Assembly: GCF_009765875.1 (NCBI RefSeq)
Contig: NZ_LMUP01000010.1
Coordinates: forward strand, 124,001 to 188,000
Source: Pedobacter sp. L105
GTDB lineage: Bacteria; Bacteroidota; Bacteroidia; Sphingobacteriales; Sphingobacteriaceae
DNA length: 64,000 nucleotides
Direction: 5' to 3'
In this document: piece by piece, positions 18,413 to 26,125 of the stretch
Layout of the letters: every line of letters starts with the position of its first letter
How positions within the stretch are numbered: the first letter of the stretch is position 1
Notes under the pieces: generated by a model
The model's database searches: none
What the model was told of the DNA's origin: nothing
The model's input: only the letters and a program-made list of their open reading frames with translations
Position numbers and translations under genes: made by a program

Positions 18413-19333
18413 TCATAAAAAAGATTGACGAAATTCCGTAGGTGTCTGGTTGGTTTTCATCTTAAATAGTCTGCTGAATGATTGAGACGAATTAAAACCT
18501 AATTCGTACGCTATTTCCGAGACGGATAACTCTGTAGCAGACAACTTTTCCTGCGCCAGCTCAATGAGTTTATCCTGTAAATAATGTTTGGTGCTTCGCC
18601 CTGTAATTTTCTGAAGCAAGCGGCTCAGATAATTCGCAGAAATATGTAACTGATCAGAAATATACTCAACACTGGGAATGCCTGCCATCGACAAACTATT
18701 ATTGCTGAGACATTCATCAATTAAAAGCTCCAGTCGGTCCAATAATGCACTTTCATTTTTTATTTCTTTACTATCCCGCCCTTTATAAAATCTCTCCGTA
18801 TAAGCCAAAAGTAGTTCAATCTGTGCAATTATGATTTCATGGCTGTTATGGTCAGCGGTTTTATCTTGTTCAAGATAAATATTGTTGATAATATGGACAA
18901 CGGTTTCTTCTTCTTCAATAGAGAGTGGTAAAGCCTGGTTAAATCTATAATTGAAGTATTCGTATTGCTTGATTTTTTTTGACAGCGTAGTGTTCAAGAG
19001 AAAGTCAGGATGGATGAGCAATTGCCATCCGTAATTGGTAATTTCATCAACGGGGGATTCGATGGTTAAAACCTGTTTGGGTGACATGAAATGCATGATA
19101 CCCTTTTCAAAATCCATTCCGTGCTGACCATATTTGAAGTTTGTATTTATATTTTTTTTAAGTGCAACAATATAAAAATTCCTAACCATACTGATGGTTT
19201 GCTCCTCCGGCTTCCAATTCAAGTCCTCAAACTTAATCACACTTAACAATTGATGTTTCGGCTTCGATAAATTAGCCAATTGATGGTATTCGGTGATTGT
19301 ATCTATGAATATTTTCTTTGTTGAAATAGTCAT
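18413..19333 (-). CDS. AraC-family transcriptional regulator
   Basis: Starting at the ATG at 19333 (MTISTKKIFIDTITEYHQLA) the product is 306 aa; upstream in-frame ATGs at 19360 and 19372 are possible. The N-terminal 190 residues are a cupin-like sensing domain common in Bacteroidota AraC regulators. The C-terminal 100 residues are the paired HTH, with HISANYLSRLLQKITGRSTK for the first helix-turn-helix and SVSEIAYELGFNSSQSFSRL then FKMKTNQTPTEFRQSF for the second. It is divergent from the YceI gene, 200 bp away, which is a plausible target. Confidence 0.88.
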   Translation of the reverse strand: MTISTKKIFIDTITEYHQLANLSKPKHQLLSVIKFEDLNWKPEEQTISMVRNFYIVALKKNINTNFKYGQHGMDFEKGIMHFMSPKQVLTIESPVDEITNYGWQLLIHPDFLLNTTLSKKIKQYEYFNYRFNQALPLSIEEEETVVHIINNIYLEQDKTADHNSHEIIIAQIELLLAYTERFYKGRDSKEIKNESALLDRLELLIDECLSNNSLSMAGIPSVEYISDQLHISANYLSRLLQKITGRSTKHYLQDKLIELAQEKLSATELSVSEIAYELGFNSSQSFSRLFKMKTNQTPTEFRQSFL

Positions 19334-19533
19334 CTCGTTATTTATTGCAAGATAATACATTTTGACTGGCATCAATTTATAAAGTCTGTAAAAGTACTGA
19401 TCTGGTCAGATTTAGCTACAACAAGGCAAGATTTTGATACGATGGGCCACACCACTTTCTTTAATTTTGCCTCCATGACCGGAAAGTGGATGCTTAAATT
19501 TTAAATAGATGTTAAGTGATTCTAAAATAACGG

Positions 19534-20094
19534 ATGAAATTAAATTTTAAAATAATGATCAAATCAAAATGGCTATCAGACCCAGTTCATAGTGAATTAG
19601 GATTTAAAATCAGACACCTGATGATTAGTAATGTTTCTGGATCTTTTAAAGACTTTCAGGTACAAGCAGAAACTGATGGAGATGATTTTAGTACGGCATC
19701 TATATCATTAACTGCAAAGATTGCTTCGCTTTCAACTGATGATGAACAAAGAGATACCCACCTAAAAAATTCAGATTTTTTTGATATGGGTAATCACCCT
19801 GAATTGACGTTTGAATCTAAAGAGATTGAAAAAGTTGATGAATGCAGTTTTATTTTACATGGCGATTTAACAATGAAAGGAACCACAAAACCGGTAAGCT
19901 TAAATGTTGAGTTCGGAGGTTTAGTAAGCGATCCAACACATGGTAAAAAAGCCGGCTTTACAATAACTGGTAAAATCAAACGAAGTGAATGGCATATCAA
20001 TTTTAATCGTGTCCTGGATACAGGTGACGTCGGATTGGGAGAAGAAGTGAAAATATTCAGCGAATTACAGCTTCTAAAACAGGCGTCATCATAA
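19534..20094 (+). CDS. YceI-family lipocalin-like protein
   Basis: A 186-aa protein (179 aa if the ATG at 19555 is used, which matches the usual YceI start). The YceI pattern is clear: WLSDPVHSELGFKIRHLMIS, then SASIS-type strands, FDMGNHPELTFESKEIEKV, LTMKGTTKPVSLNVEFGG and AGFTITGKIKRSEWHINFNR. YceI proteins form a lipocalin-like barrel that binds isoprenoid-type ligands; many are periplasmic, but neither start gives a signal peptide here, so this one may be cytoplasmic. It is divergent from the AraC regulator. Confidence 0.87.
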   Translation: MKLNFKIMIKSKWLSDPVHSELGFKIRHLMISNVSGSFKDFQVQAETDGDDFSTASISLTAKIASLSTDDEQRDTHLKNSDFFDMGNHPELTFESKEIEKVDECSFILHGDLTMKGTTKPVSLNVEFGGLVSDPTHGKKAGFTITGKIKRSEWHINFNRVLDTGDVGLGEEVKIFSELQLLKQASS

Positions 20095-20200
20095 GACTGC
20101 TGAGATATATAGGGCTGTTCTGGTGCTAAACAAAGAGGGAAAGCATTATGAGTTAAGGGAATTTTAGGCGAACTTCAGCCAGGCTTTGACCGGAGTGAGC

Positions 20201-20280
20201 AACGGGTTTGGGACGGGTATGGAACGGGTTTGGAACGCCTCCGGAACGGGTAAATGGCGTTCCGGAGGTGTTCCAAACCC
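20201..20280. repeat. 11-bp periodic repeat with long hairpin
   Basis: Copies of an 11-mer close to ACGGGTTTGGA follow one another from about 20202 to 20245. They run into a near-perfect 23-bp inverted repeat (20226-20248 and 20258-20280; a single G:T mismatch) with a 9-nt loop. A 77-codon frame on the minus strand crosses it but has biased, low-complexity content and is not called as a gene. Confidence 0.75.
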
Positions 20281-20447
20281 GCTGCAAAGTGGTTCTCTAT
20301 TTTGGCTAAACTCTGGTCAAGGTATCGTTGATGTTTTGCCGATGGATACGGGTCTTCGGGTTTGAGCATGGTACTTGTATTCCCACAACCAAAATGGCAG
20401 TCTGCCATATGTAGCTATTGAATGGGGATTACTGGTAATTGCATAAA

Positions 20448-20536
20448 ATTATATATTATACTGAAGACGGTACTACAAAAATGGAGACACGTTTAGAAGA
20501 TGAAAGCTTATGGCTTACGATTGATCAGATTAGGCC
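20448..20536 (+). pseudogene. RhuM-like N-terminal fragment
   Basis: Translation of 20448-20536 gives IIYYTEDGTTKMETRLEDES followed by LWLTIDQI. This is the characteristic start of RhuM-family proteins (normally over 300 aa, with a DNA-binding virulence/defence-related domain after the LWLTxxQ motif). After about 28 codons the similarity stops and a different gene fragment begins in another frame, so this is only a remnant. Confidence 0.65.
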
Positions 20537-20680
20537 GATATTGATGGAAAAAGGGAAATTATCTGTGCTTTATTTCCTGAGAAATTAGAGATCGAAAATT
20601 CGGGTTATCGAACACCTAAAGTAAATGAGGCTTTAGCCTTTATTTGTATGTTAAACACGGTTTTGGCTGAAAATAAAATA

Positions 20681-20711
20681 GGGACAGACCGTAATGTTAA
20701 CAGTCTGTCCC
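20681..20711 (-). terminator. Likely original terminator of tRNA-Lys, now displaced
   Basis: Perfect 9-bp stem GGGACAGAC (20681-20689) / GTCTGTCCC (20703-20711). Read on the minus strand it is followed by TATTTTATTTT, a U-rich tail, and lies just 5 bp beyond the att repeat. Before the island inserted, it would have followed the 3' end of tRNA-Lys. Confidence 0.6.
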
Positions 20712-20716
20712 ATAAG

Positions 20717-20736
20717 GTGATCCCGCTGGGATTCGA
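20717..20736. repeat. Left attachment site (attL)
   Basis: GTGATCCCGCTGGGATTCGA, identical over 20 bp to the 3' end of tRNA-Lys (plus one flanking base) at 30449-30468. The match ends sharply on both sides, as expected of an integrase core site. Confidence 0.85.
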
Positions 20737-20751
20737 GCCTAGTGTGAAAAT

Positions 20752-20923
20752 CACCTTTTATTCAATATTTAGAGGATTTTGAAATCGGTACTAACCGAAT
20801 CGCTCACCTTTTATTTAATACGCTTTAGTTGTAAATGCTATGTACTAAATATATGGATAATTTAATAAGATATCAAAGTAGTAACTAATTTTTTGATTCT
20901 CATACCTACATCAATAAAAGGTG
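20752..20923. repeat. Short repeats inside the left island end
   Basis: CACCTTTTATTCAATA (20752-20767) is repeated as CACCTTTTATTTAATA (20805-20820), and the inverse AATAAAAGGTG is at 20913-20923. Repeats of this kind beside a core att site could be integrase arm-type binding sites, but I could not find matching copies near the right end. No gene is present between 20783 and 21012. Confidence 0.4.
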
Positions 20924-20971
20924 TTAATTTTAAATTATAATGAACCATCAATTATTTTATAGGCTAAGGAT

Positions 20972-21013
20972 AAAATAACAAGAGCTGCCAATTTTGACAT
21001 TCCTTGTTATTTT
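20972..21013 (-). terminator. Terminator of the ImmA operon
   Basis: AAAATAACAAG (20972-20982) pairs with CTTGTTATTTT (21003-21013), an 11-bp stem directly after the stop codon of the 180-aa gene on the minus strand. Confidence 0.6.
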
Positions 21014-21555
21014 TATTTCGCAATGTTCAACATTGCTTTCGCCACGGCTTTGGTGGATTCGTCATATTCTTCATGACCATAGCTGTTTTTCTCATTAAGT
21101 TCATAAAACCTTTTATATATTTCAAAGGGATTTCTTGAATCAGCTACCCAACCAATAATAATATCTAGGATATCATTCATTATCGGTTGATAGGTCATTC
21201 TTCCATCCGACTTTCTAACACCATTGTTGTCTGATTTTCTTTTTCCTAAATTTAAAAAGATATTCTTTTCATCATAGATGATTTTCCTGATTTCTTCAAA
21301 TTCGGAACCTTTTGGTAGGTTGTCCATTAAGAGCCTTCTTATACCATTATAATATATATTGTATTTTTCTTCTGGATTTTCAAAATCTTTGGCGAGAATC
21401 GCTTTTAGTTCATCTATTTCTTCAAGACTTCCAGTTTCGCTACTAATAGTAAGCTGCTTTCCTACTTTTTCATTTGCCTTAAAAAGCAATTCCATCCTTT
21501 CGATGTCTGCCGGTGATAAATCTTGATCTTTTTTGGTTGTGTTTTTATCTGCCAT
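21013..21555 (-). CDS. Unknown protein, partner of the ImmA-like gene
   Basis: An acidic, mostly helical-looking protein of 180 aa. It begins MADKNTTKKDQDLSPADIER and has a charged first half (SLEEIDELKAILAKDFENPE) and a second half with DILDIIIGWVADSRNPFEIY. No signal peptide, membrane segment or catalytic motif is visible and I do not recognise the family. The start is 5 bp after the stop of the ImmA-like gene, so the two are co-transcribed. Its tight pairing with a metallopeptidase-type regulator makes a partner, target or cleaved protein possible; this is inference. Confidence 0.7.
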   Translation of the reverse strand: MADKNTTKKDQDLSPADIERMELLFKANEKVGKQLTISSETGSLEEIDELKAILAKDFENPEEKYNIYYNGIRRLLMDNLPKGSEFEEIRKIIYDEKNIFLNLGKRKSDNNGVRKSDGRMTYQPIMNDILDIIIGWVADSRNPFEIYKRFYELNEKNSYGHEEYDESTKAVAKAMLNIAK

Positions 21556-21560
21556 AATCT

Positions 21561-22751
21561 TTAATTAATTTCTAATATTTCTTTAATTTTTTCACTTGCC
21601 TCCTTAATAGTGGAATCTTCCCAACTTAAGGGATTTAATTTTTTAACCGCCAAACTTAAATCTGGGTAATATTCTTTAAAGGCCGCGTGATAATTTTTAT
21701 GGTAAATTTTTTCCTGATACCAAGAAAAAAAAGAATAAACCTGTGACGGATGTATTTCGCTCTCCTTAGCTAGTTTATTTACCAGAAATGGGCTGTTGAT
21801 GTGTCTTTTTATAAATTGAAATTTCTCCTCCGGAAAGAAAAAATCACGAGCAAATGAGTCCGCTTTTTCTTCAATCAAGAATAGATCATCATCGCCAGTG
21901 AGGTGAAAATTGTTTTTCTTTACGATCTCAAAATCAAAAAGTACATGATGCAGTTCATGTAGAAGCGTAAACCATAAAGTTGGGTATTTTTTGAGGTAAT
22001 CGGTGATGACTATACAAGGCCTATCATTTATAATAAATGTCGCTCCCCTAACATGAGTTGTGGATAAATAGTCCTGAAAAATTACAGTAATCCCTATATT
22101 ATATAATGCCCTACATACTGTCAACAATCCATTTTCTACATCCTGACTATAAGGTTTGATTTTAACTATTAAATCTTTTAGTCTTTCCCTATCGTAGTTA
22201 TTTGGGTTATTAATTATCTTAAAGGTCTGATATGCTGATTTTACCCAAAAGTCCTTCATCTTATCAGAAAAATTTCTTTTGGATCTACTATATAGTGGTT
22301 CTTCTAAAAGCTCTTCGAACTTTTGAATTGAATCATAACCAAAAAATTCTAATACTTTATTCACCAAAAGCTCGCTTTCGTCTGTTGAATCAAAAAACCC
22401 CATTTTTGTTAGATTCTTGATGTCAAAGTTTTTTAACAAAAAGGAGGTGTTCCTAGCATTATTAATTGCTTTAATATTTTCTGTGCTCTGATTCTTTAAT
22501 ATTGCTTTGATAAAGTTATTAATATCTATATCAAGAAACTCTGCAATTTTAACCACATGTATTAGATTTGGCTGTTTAGCTGTACCAGAAATTATTTCTT
22601 CAAAAACATCTTTATCAACATTTAAAAGCCGTAAAGCTTTTGATTTGCTGAGATTATATTCGGTGAGTTTTAAATCAAAAACTGCTTTAATATCAAGTTT
22701 ATCTTCCTCTGAAAAAACAGATTTCAATAATTCATCAACGTCATATTTCAT
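21561..22751 (-). CDS. HTH + ImmA/IrrE-type zinc metallopeptidase
   Basis: A 396-aa cytoplasmic protein. Residues 30-80 look like an XRE-type helix-turn-helix (YNLSKSKALRLLNVDKDVFE, then IHVVKIAEFLDIDINNF). The peptidase domain has HELHH at 265-269 (HExxH, zinc ligands H265 and H269, catalytic E266) and a third ligand E295 in EEKADSFARDFFFP. ImmA/IrrE proteins cleave or regulate repressors and occur as antitoxin-like or defence-related proteins (for example in RosmerTA). The promoter region contains two palindromes that could be its operators. It is co-transcribed with the 180-aa gene and divergent from a helicase operon. Confidence 0.85.
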   Translation of the reverse strand: MKYDVDELLKSVFSEEDKLDIKAVFDLKLTEYNLSKSKALRLLNVDKDVFEEIISGTAKQPNLIHVVKIAEFLDIDINNFIKAILKNQSTENIKAINNARNTSFLLKNFDIKNLTKMGFFDSTDESELLVNKVLEFFGYDSIQKFEELLEEPLYSRSKRNFSDKMKDFWVKSAYQTFKIINNPNNYDRERLKDLIVKIKPYSQDVENGLLTVCRALYNIGITVIFQDYLSTTHVRGATFIINDRPCIVITDYLKKYPTLWFTLLHELHHVLFDFEIVKKNNFHLTGDDDLFLIEEKADSFARDFFFPEEKFQFIKRHINSPFLVNKLAKESEIHPSQVYSFFSWYQEKIYHKNYHAAFKEYYPDLSLAVKKLNPLSWEDSTIKEASEKIKEILEIN

Positions 22752-22756
22752 AAAAT

Positions 22757-22770
22757 AGGGTAATTACCCT
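22757..22770. promoter_or_regulatory. Operator-like palindrome, proximal
   Basis: AGGGTAATTACCCT, a perfect 14-bp palindrome starting 6 bp upstream of the ImmA-like start codon. It shares the core GGGTAWTTACCC with the larger palindrome at 22796. It is placed to block initiation of the minus-strand operon. Confidence 0.65.
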
Positions 22771-22795
22771 CAAATATAAATATTATATTCTATTT

Positions 22796-22837
22796 AACAA
22801 TAAATAATGAGGGTATTTACCCTCATTATTTATTGTT
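22796..22837. promoter_or_regulatory. Operator-like palindrome, distal
   Basis: A perfect 20-bp inverted repeat (22796-22815 and 22818-22837, 2-bp spacer) with TGAGGGTATTTACCCTCA at its centre. The centre is exactly 53 bp from that of the proximal site, five helical turns, so a bound protein pair would sit on the same DNA face. It could also form a hairpin in transcripts. Confidence 0.65.
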
Positions 22838-23078
22838 ATTACTAGCTATGCTTCTAAGTGATGAAAATTTACAAATTAGATTCGGCAATATGATATCCAA
22901 ATTTATTGGTTTTGAAATCGATATTGACCGAATCGCTCCTCTTCTGTTCTTAAGTATTTTAGTGACTAATTATAAGAAACATCTATTTTTTTGTTTACTA
23001 TTACAATATTCAAGGCTGTTTCATATCTTAGATATATCTTTATTCCATGATAGTATTATCAATTAATAAATAATTTAG
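22838..23078. other. Leader of the helicase operon with degenerate coding trace
   Basis: 241 bp between the distal palindrome and the helicase start. Bases 22911-22938 match 20778-20805 at 25 of 28 positions; both translate to FEI...RIA.LLF, so they may be traces of one old gene. The surrounding frame (22833-23066) has no ATG at its start and no recognisable product, so it is not called as a gene. The promoter of the helicase operon should be here, but no clean -7 box was found. Confidence 0.45.
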
Positions 23079-25067
23079 ATGAATATTCAATTGTTTAAAA
23101 ATCTCAATGAAAATGAACTAGGTGAAAATATCGCAAATAAGTTCGAAGAGTATTTAACAAACCATCCCAACCAGCAGATCTATTTAATTACGTCTCCTTT
23201 AGGAGAAAAGTACAATTATGATTATGAGGATAGCTGTCTGGTTATATTAATTCCAAAACACAAAATAATTTTTTTGAATCTAGGAGATAATAAAGAAGAT
23301 TTTCAAAATTATTGTGATGACTTTATTGAAGATTTGAATTCAATTTCAGATAAGTATAATTACAAAGAGCATATTGGTAGACCAAGAGATTGGAAAAAGA
23401 ACAATACAGTTAGACTTGAAGATTTTGATGTAAATAACATAGAAGGCATCGTAGGTGAAAATTTTCTTGACGACAGAAAATTGCAAAGGATAAGTGATCT
23501 ACTTATCTCACTATTAATAGGTAGCATTAATGATATTGAAAAAATTGGATCTGAAGTCCCAGAAACACTACTAGAAAAAGTTAAGAAAAATATTGTATTG
23601 TTTGATGGAGAGCAAACGAGATTTATGTATCAAGATTTCAACAATAAAATAATAACTATTCAAGGGTTATCTGGTACAGGAAAGACCGAACTTTTATTAC
23701 ATAAGCTAAAAGATCTGTATGTTAAAACTGGTACAACAAAAATATTTTTCACCTGTCATAATATAGCTTTAGCTAACACATTACAAGAAAGGGTTCCGAT
23801 TTTTTTCAACTTTATGAGAGTTGAGAAACAAATAGAATGGAATAAACGCTTATGGGTTAATAGAGCATGGGGATCTAAAGGGGACTATAATTCCGGCATA
23901 TATAGTTATTTATGCTACTTTTATGAAATACCCTTTTTAAGATTTAGTGTAACAAACGATTATAATAAAATATTCACTTTAGCATTAGAGTATATTGAGA
24001 ACATTGATCCTATAGATTTCAAATATGCATTTGATTATATATTGATTGATGAGCGTCAAGATTTCCCAGATGTCTTTTTTAAGGTTTGTGAAAAAGTAAC
24101 TAAAGAAAATGTATATATAGCTGGAGACATATTCCAAGATATTTTCGAAAATATTGATAAAAAAGTTTTAAAAGTAGACGTTGTACTTAATAAGTGCTAT
24201 CGGACTGATCCTAGGACATTAATGTTTGCTCACTCAGTAGGACTAGGCTTGTTTGAAGAAAAAAAACTAAATTGGTTTGACGACGATGAATGGAATGCCT
24301 TCGGATATACAGTAAAGAGATTAGCTAATAGGGAAATACAGTTTTTTAGAGAGCCATTAAGAAGATTTGAAGATATTGACACTGACGAATTTGAAAGTGT
24401 TGAAATCATAAAATCTACTAAAAGTTCTCAGGTTGTTAAAGTTATTGAGGATATCTTACAAGAAGATGAAACTGTGAGCCCTAATGATATTGCAATAATT
24501 ATTTTGGACGATGACAAACAGATTTATGAATACATCGATTACCTTTCATCAGTTATAAACAAAAGATTCGGTTGGAAAATAAACAGAGCGCACGAAAGTA
24601 AAGCGTTGATTGACGATGCCTTATGTATATCAAATCCAAATAACGTCAAGGGCTTAGAATTTCCTTTCGTGATCTGCATTACCGGAACAATCAAACAAAC
24701 ATATAGATATAGAAACGTACTTTATACGATGCTAACCAGATCTTTTATTAAATCTTTTTTACTTGTAAACGAAAAAAACGACATCAAACATTTAGAAGAA
24801 GGATTAAAAACAATAAATCAAACAAAAGCAATTAAGACAATAGAACCTACTGCTGAAGAACAGAAAGAAATCAAAAATAACCTAGTTGGTTTCTTGACTA
24901 GCTCGCAAAAATCTTATAAGGAGTTCTTAACAGAATTATTTGATAAGTTGGGTATTGAAGAAACAAAACGTAAAAAGATTGAAGAAGTTCTAGTGAATGC
25001 GAATATTGAAAGATTTGACGAAAAACGCACTACTGAATTTATAATTTCTTTAAAAGAGTTTTACTAA
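23079..25067 (+). CDS. SF1 (UvrD/Rep-like) helicase with unknown N-terminal domain
   Basis: A 662-aa ATP-dependent helicase or helicase-like ATPase. Residues 1-170 form a domain I cannot assign; YEDSCLVILIPKHKIIFLNL (49-68) recalls the core strands of restriction-like (NERD) folds, but the metal-binding pattern is not clear. Motor motifs follow in order: GEQTRF (177-182, Q-motif), GLSGTGKT (196-203, Walker A), FFTCHNIALANTL (Ia), ILIDERQDFPD (321-331, II, DERQ for the usual DEAQ/DExx), YIAGDIFQD (III), NKCYRTDPRT (IV), NVKGLEFPFVIC (522-533, V) and YTMLTRSF (549-556, VI). A charged tail ends the protein. It is coupled to the next gene and divergent from the ImmA operon. Confidence 0.85.
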   Translation: MNIQLFKNLNENELGENIANKFEEYLTNHPNQQIYLITSPLGEKYNYDYEDSCLVILIPKHKIIFLNLGDNKEDFQNYCDDFIEDLNSISDKYNYKEHIGRPRDWKKNNTVRLEDFDVNNIEGIVGENFLDDRKLQRISDLLISLLIGSINDIEKIGSEVPETLLEKVKKNIVLFDGEQTRFMYQDFNNKIITIQGLSGTGKTELLLHKLKDLYVKTGTTKIFFTCHNIALANTLQERVPIFFNFMRVEKQIEWNKRLWVNRAWGSKGDYNSGIYSYLCYFYEIPFLRFSVTNDYNKIFTLALEYIENIDPIDFKYAFDYILIDERQDFPDVFFKVCEKVTKENVYIAGDIFQDIFENIDKKVLKVDVVLNKCYRTDPRTLMFAHSVGLGLFEEKKLNWFDDDEWNAFGYTVKRLANREIQFFREPLRRFEDIDTDEFESVEIIKSTKSSQVVKVIEDILQEDETVSPNDIAIIILDDDKQIYEYIDYLSSVINKRFGWKINRAHESKALIDDALCISNPNNVKGLEFPFVICITGTIKQTYRYRNVLYTMLTRSFIKSFLLVNEKNDIKHLEEGLKTINQTKAIKTIEPTAEEQKEIKNNLVGFLTSSQKSYKEFLTELFDKLGIEETKRKKIEEVLVNANIERFDEKRTTEFIISLKEFY

Positions 25068-25068
25068 A

Positions 25069-25725
25069 ATGAAAAAAGTCTCGTATACTCTTAATGAAAG
25101 TACTTTGGATATTTTTTTTCCCCATGAAAGAATAAAAACCAAAGTACAAATTTTAACTATTTTGCTAGAGGCTTCTCGTTTTTTACTTTATAATAAACCG
25201 GATGAGTTGGTAAGTGAGTCAAAATTGATCCTCCAAGTAAAAAAAATGAGTAGACTTTTTTTTGTCACCAATAACAAATATTATTCAATAAATTTTCCTT
25301 TTACCTTCATTATAAATGATGGCTCAGCCATTATTAATTACAAAAATATTATAGATTTAGATTCAAAGACCATTTCGGATTTATTGTCAATTCTGAAAGA
25401 TGATAGATTTAATAGTTTAGTTTGTTTAGACTTTGCAGAACCAATATATGAACTTGAATCTGATTATGAGGATAATCTATGGGTTCTATTAAAAGATTTA
25501 CTGATGTTGGAAGATGGATATTTACGTTTTGATAAAGATACAGAAGGCTATTTAAATGCTAAGGCTGATGGAAAAGAGCATACCCATCCAGAAAATCATA
25601 TAGATATTTTTTATTCAAATAATAATACCTTCAAAATAGGCTTGGAAAAAACTATAGTCCATGATACGTTTTTAGATTATTTAGATAATCAGACAGATTG
25701 CATGTTTTTCAAAAAAAATATATAA
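25069..25725 (+). CDS. Unknown protein coupled to the helicase
   Basis: The 218-aa gene starts one base after the helicase stop (TAAAATG), so translation is probably coupled. It begins MKKVSYTLNESTLDIFFPHE, with no signal peptide or membrane helix. The C-terminal third has a string of conserved-looking polar residues: DGYLRFDKDTEGY, then HTHPENHIDIFYSNNNTFKI. The His/Asp cluster could bind a metal or phosphate. I do not recognise the family. The coupling suggests a dedicated helicase partner. Confidence 0.75.
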   Translation: MKKVSYTLNESTLDIFFPHERIKTKVQILTILLEASRFLLYNKPDELVSESKLILQVKKMSRLFFVTNNKYYSINFPFTFIINDGSAIINYKNIIDLDSKTISDLLSILKDDRFNSLVCLDFAEPIYELESDYEDNLWVLLKDLLMLEDGYLRFDKDTEGYLNAKADGKEHTHPENHIDIFYSNNNTFKIGLEKTIVHDTFLDYLDNQTDCMFFKKNI

Positions 25726-26125
25726 GTAATCATAACAAATTTCAAGAAGAATGATTTGAGCAAGCGGAAGTTGGGCAGTTGCCCTACTTTCTTGCCTTAT
25801 GCTTTGCAAGTGGGGTTATAAGGATACTCCGAGTATCCTTTAGCTAGGTTGACGATAGTGAGATAAATGAAAGCAGTATACTAGCCCGTATACTATGAGA
25901 CAGTGAGGGAGCAAGTTTATGTTTTTGTACTACAAAAACTATTTTACTACTCCCGATGGTCGCAATTTTAAGAAGTGGTAATATTGTGAGCTAGCCCCAC
26001 GCTTCCTTGCGGCCTGTGAAAATCCTTGGGGATTTTCACTTTGCATATACGAAAAAGGTTCCCCCGCTAAGAACCTGAGACATACGATTTCGAAAGGAAG
26101 CCCAGTAATTAGGTAGTCGGTTCCT
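25726..26125. ncRNA. Structured non-coding region (possible RNA or vestigial oriT)
   Basis: 400 bp without a gene but dense in hairpins: GGGCA/TGCCC (25773-25784), AAGGATACT/AGTATCCTT (25820-25840), AGTATAC/GTATACT (25875-25894), GTTTTTGTA/TACAAAAAC (25921-25939), GTGAAAATCC/GGATTTTCAC (26016-26039) and AGGTTC/GAACCT (26056-26076). A longer pairing GCTTCC (26001-26006) / GGAAGC (26096-26101) could enclose the last two. A structured RNA or a remnant transfer origin are both possible; no known RNA family was recognised. Confidence 0.45.

Larger units (their letters stand above)
20534..20782 (+). pseudogene. Serine-recombinase C-terminal fragment
   Basis: The frame reads ADIDGKREIICALFPEKLEI, then GYRTPKVNEALAF and NTVLAENKIGTDRN. 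This resembles the extreme C-terminus of Bacteroidota large serine recombinases (pattern KR.I...FPEKL....YRT...NE). The frame then runs through the tRNA-derived attachment sequence (VIPLGFEP) to a stop at 20780. All catalytic domains are missing. It looks like the trace of an earlier element at the same attachment site. Recognition is by pattern only. Confidence 0.5.

Noticed and set aside
20175..20408. 77-codon frame on the minus strand over the GGAACGGG repeats
   Set aside because: Low-complexity reading of a repeat and hairpin; no start signal.
20717..20740. Second tRNA gene
   Set aside because: Only the 3' part of the tRNA-Lys sequence is present, no anticodon arm; explained as the left att site.
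22833..23066. 77-codon frame before the helicase gene
   Set aside because: Begins with TTG inside the palindrome, has no recognisable product and reads like the leader of the helicase operon; at most a decayed gene trace.
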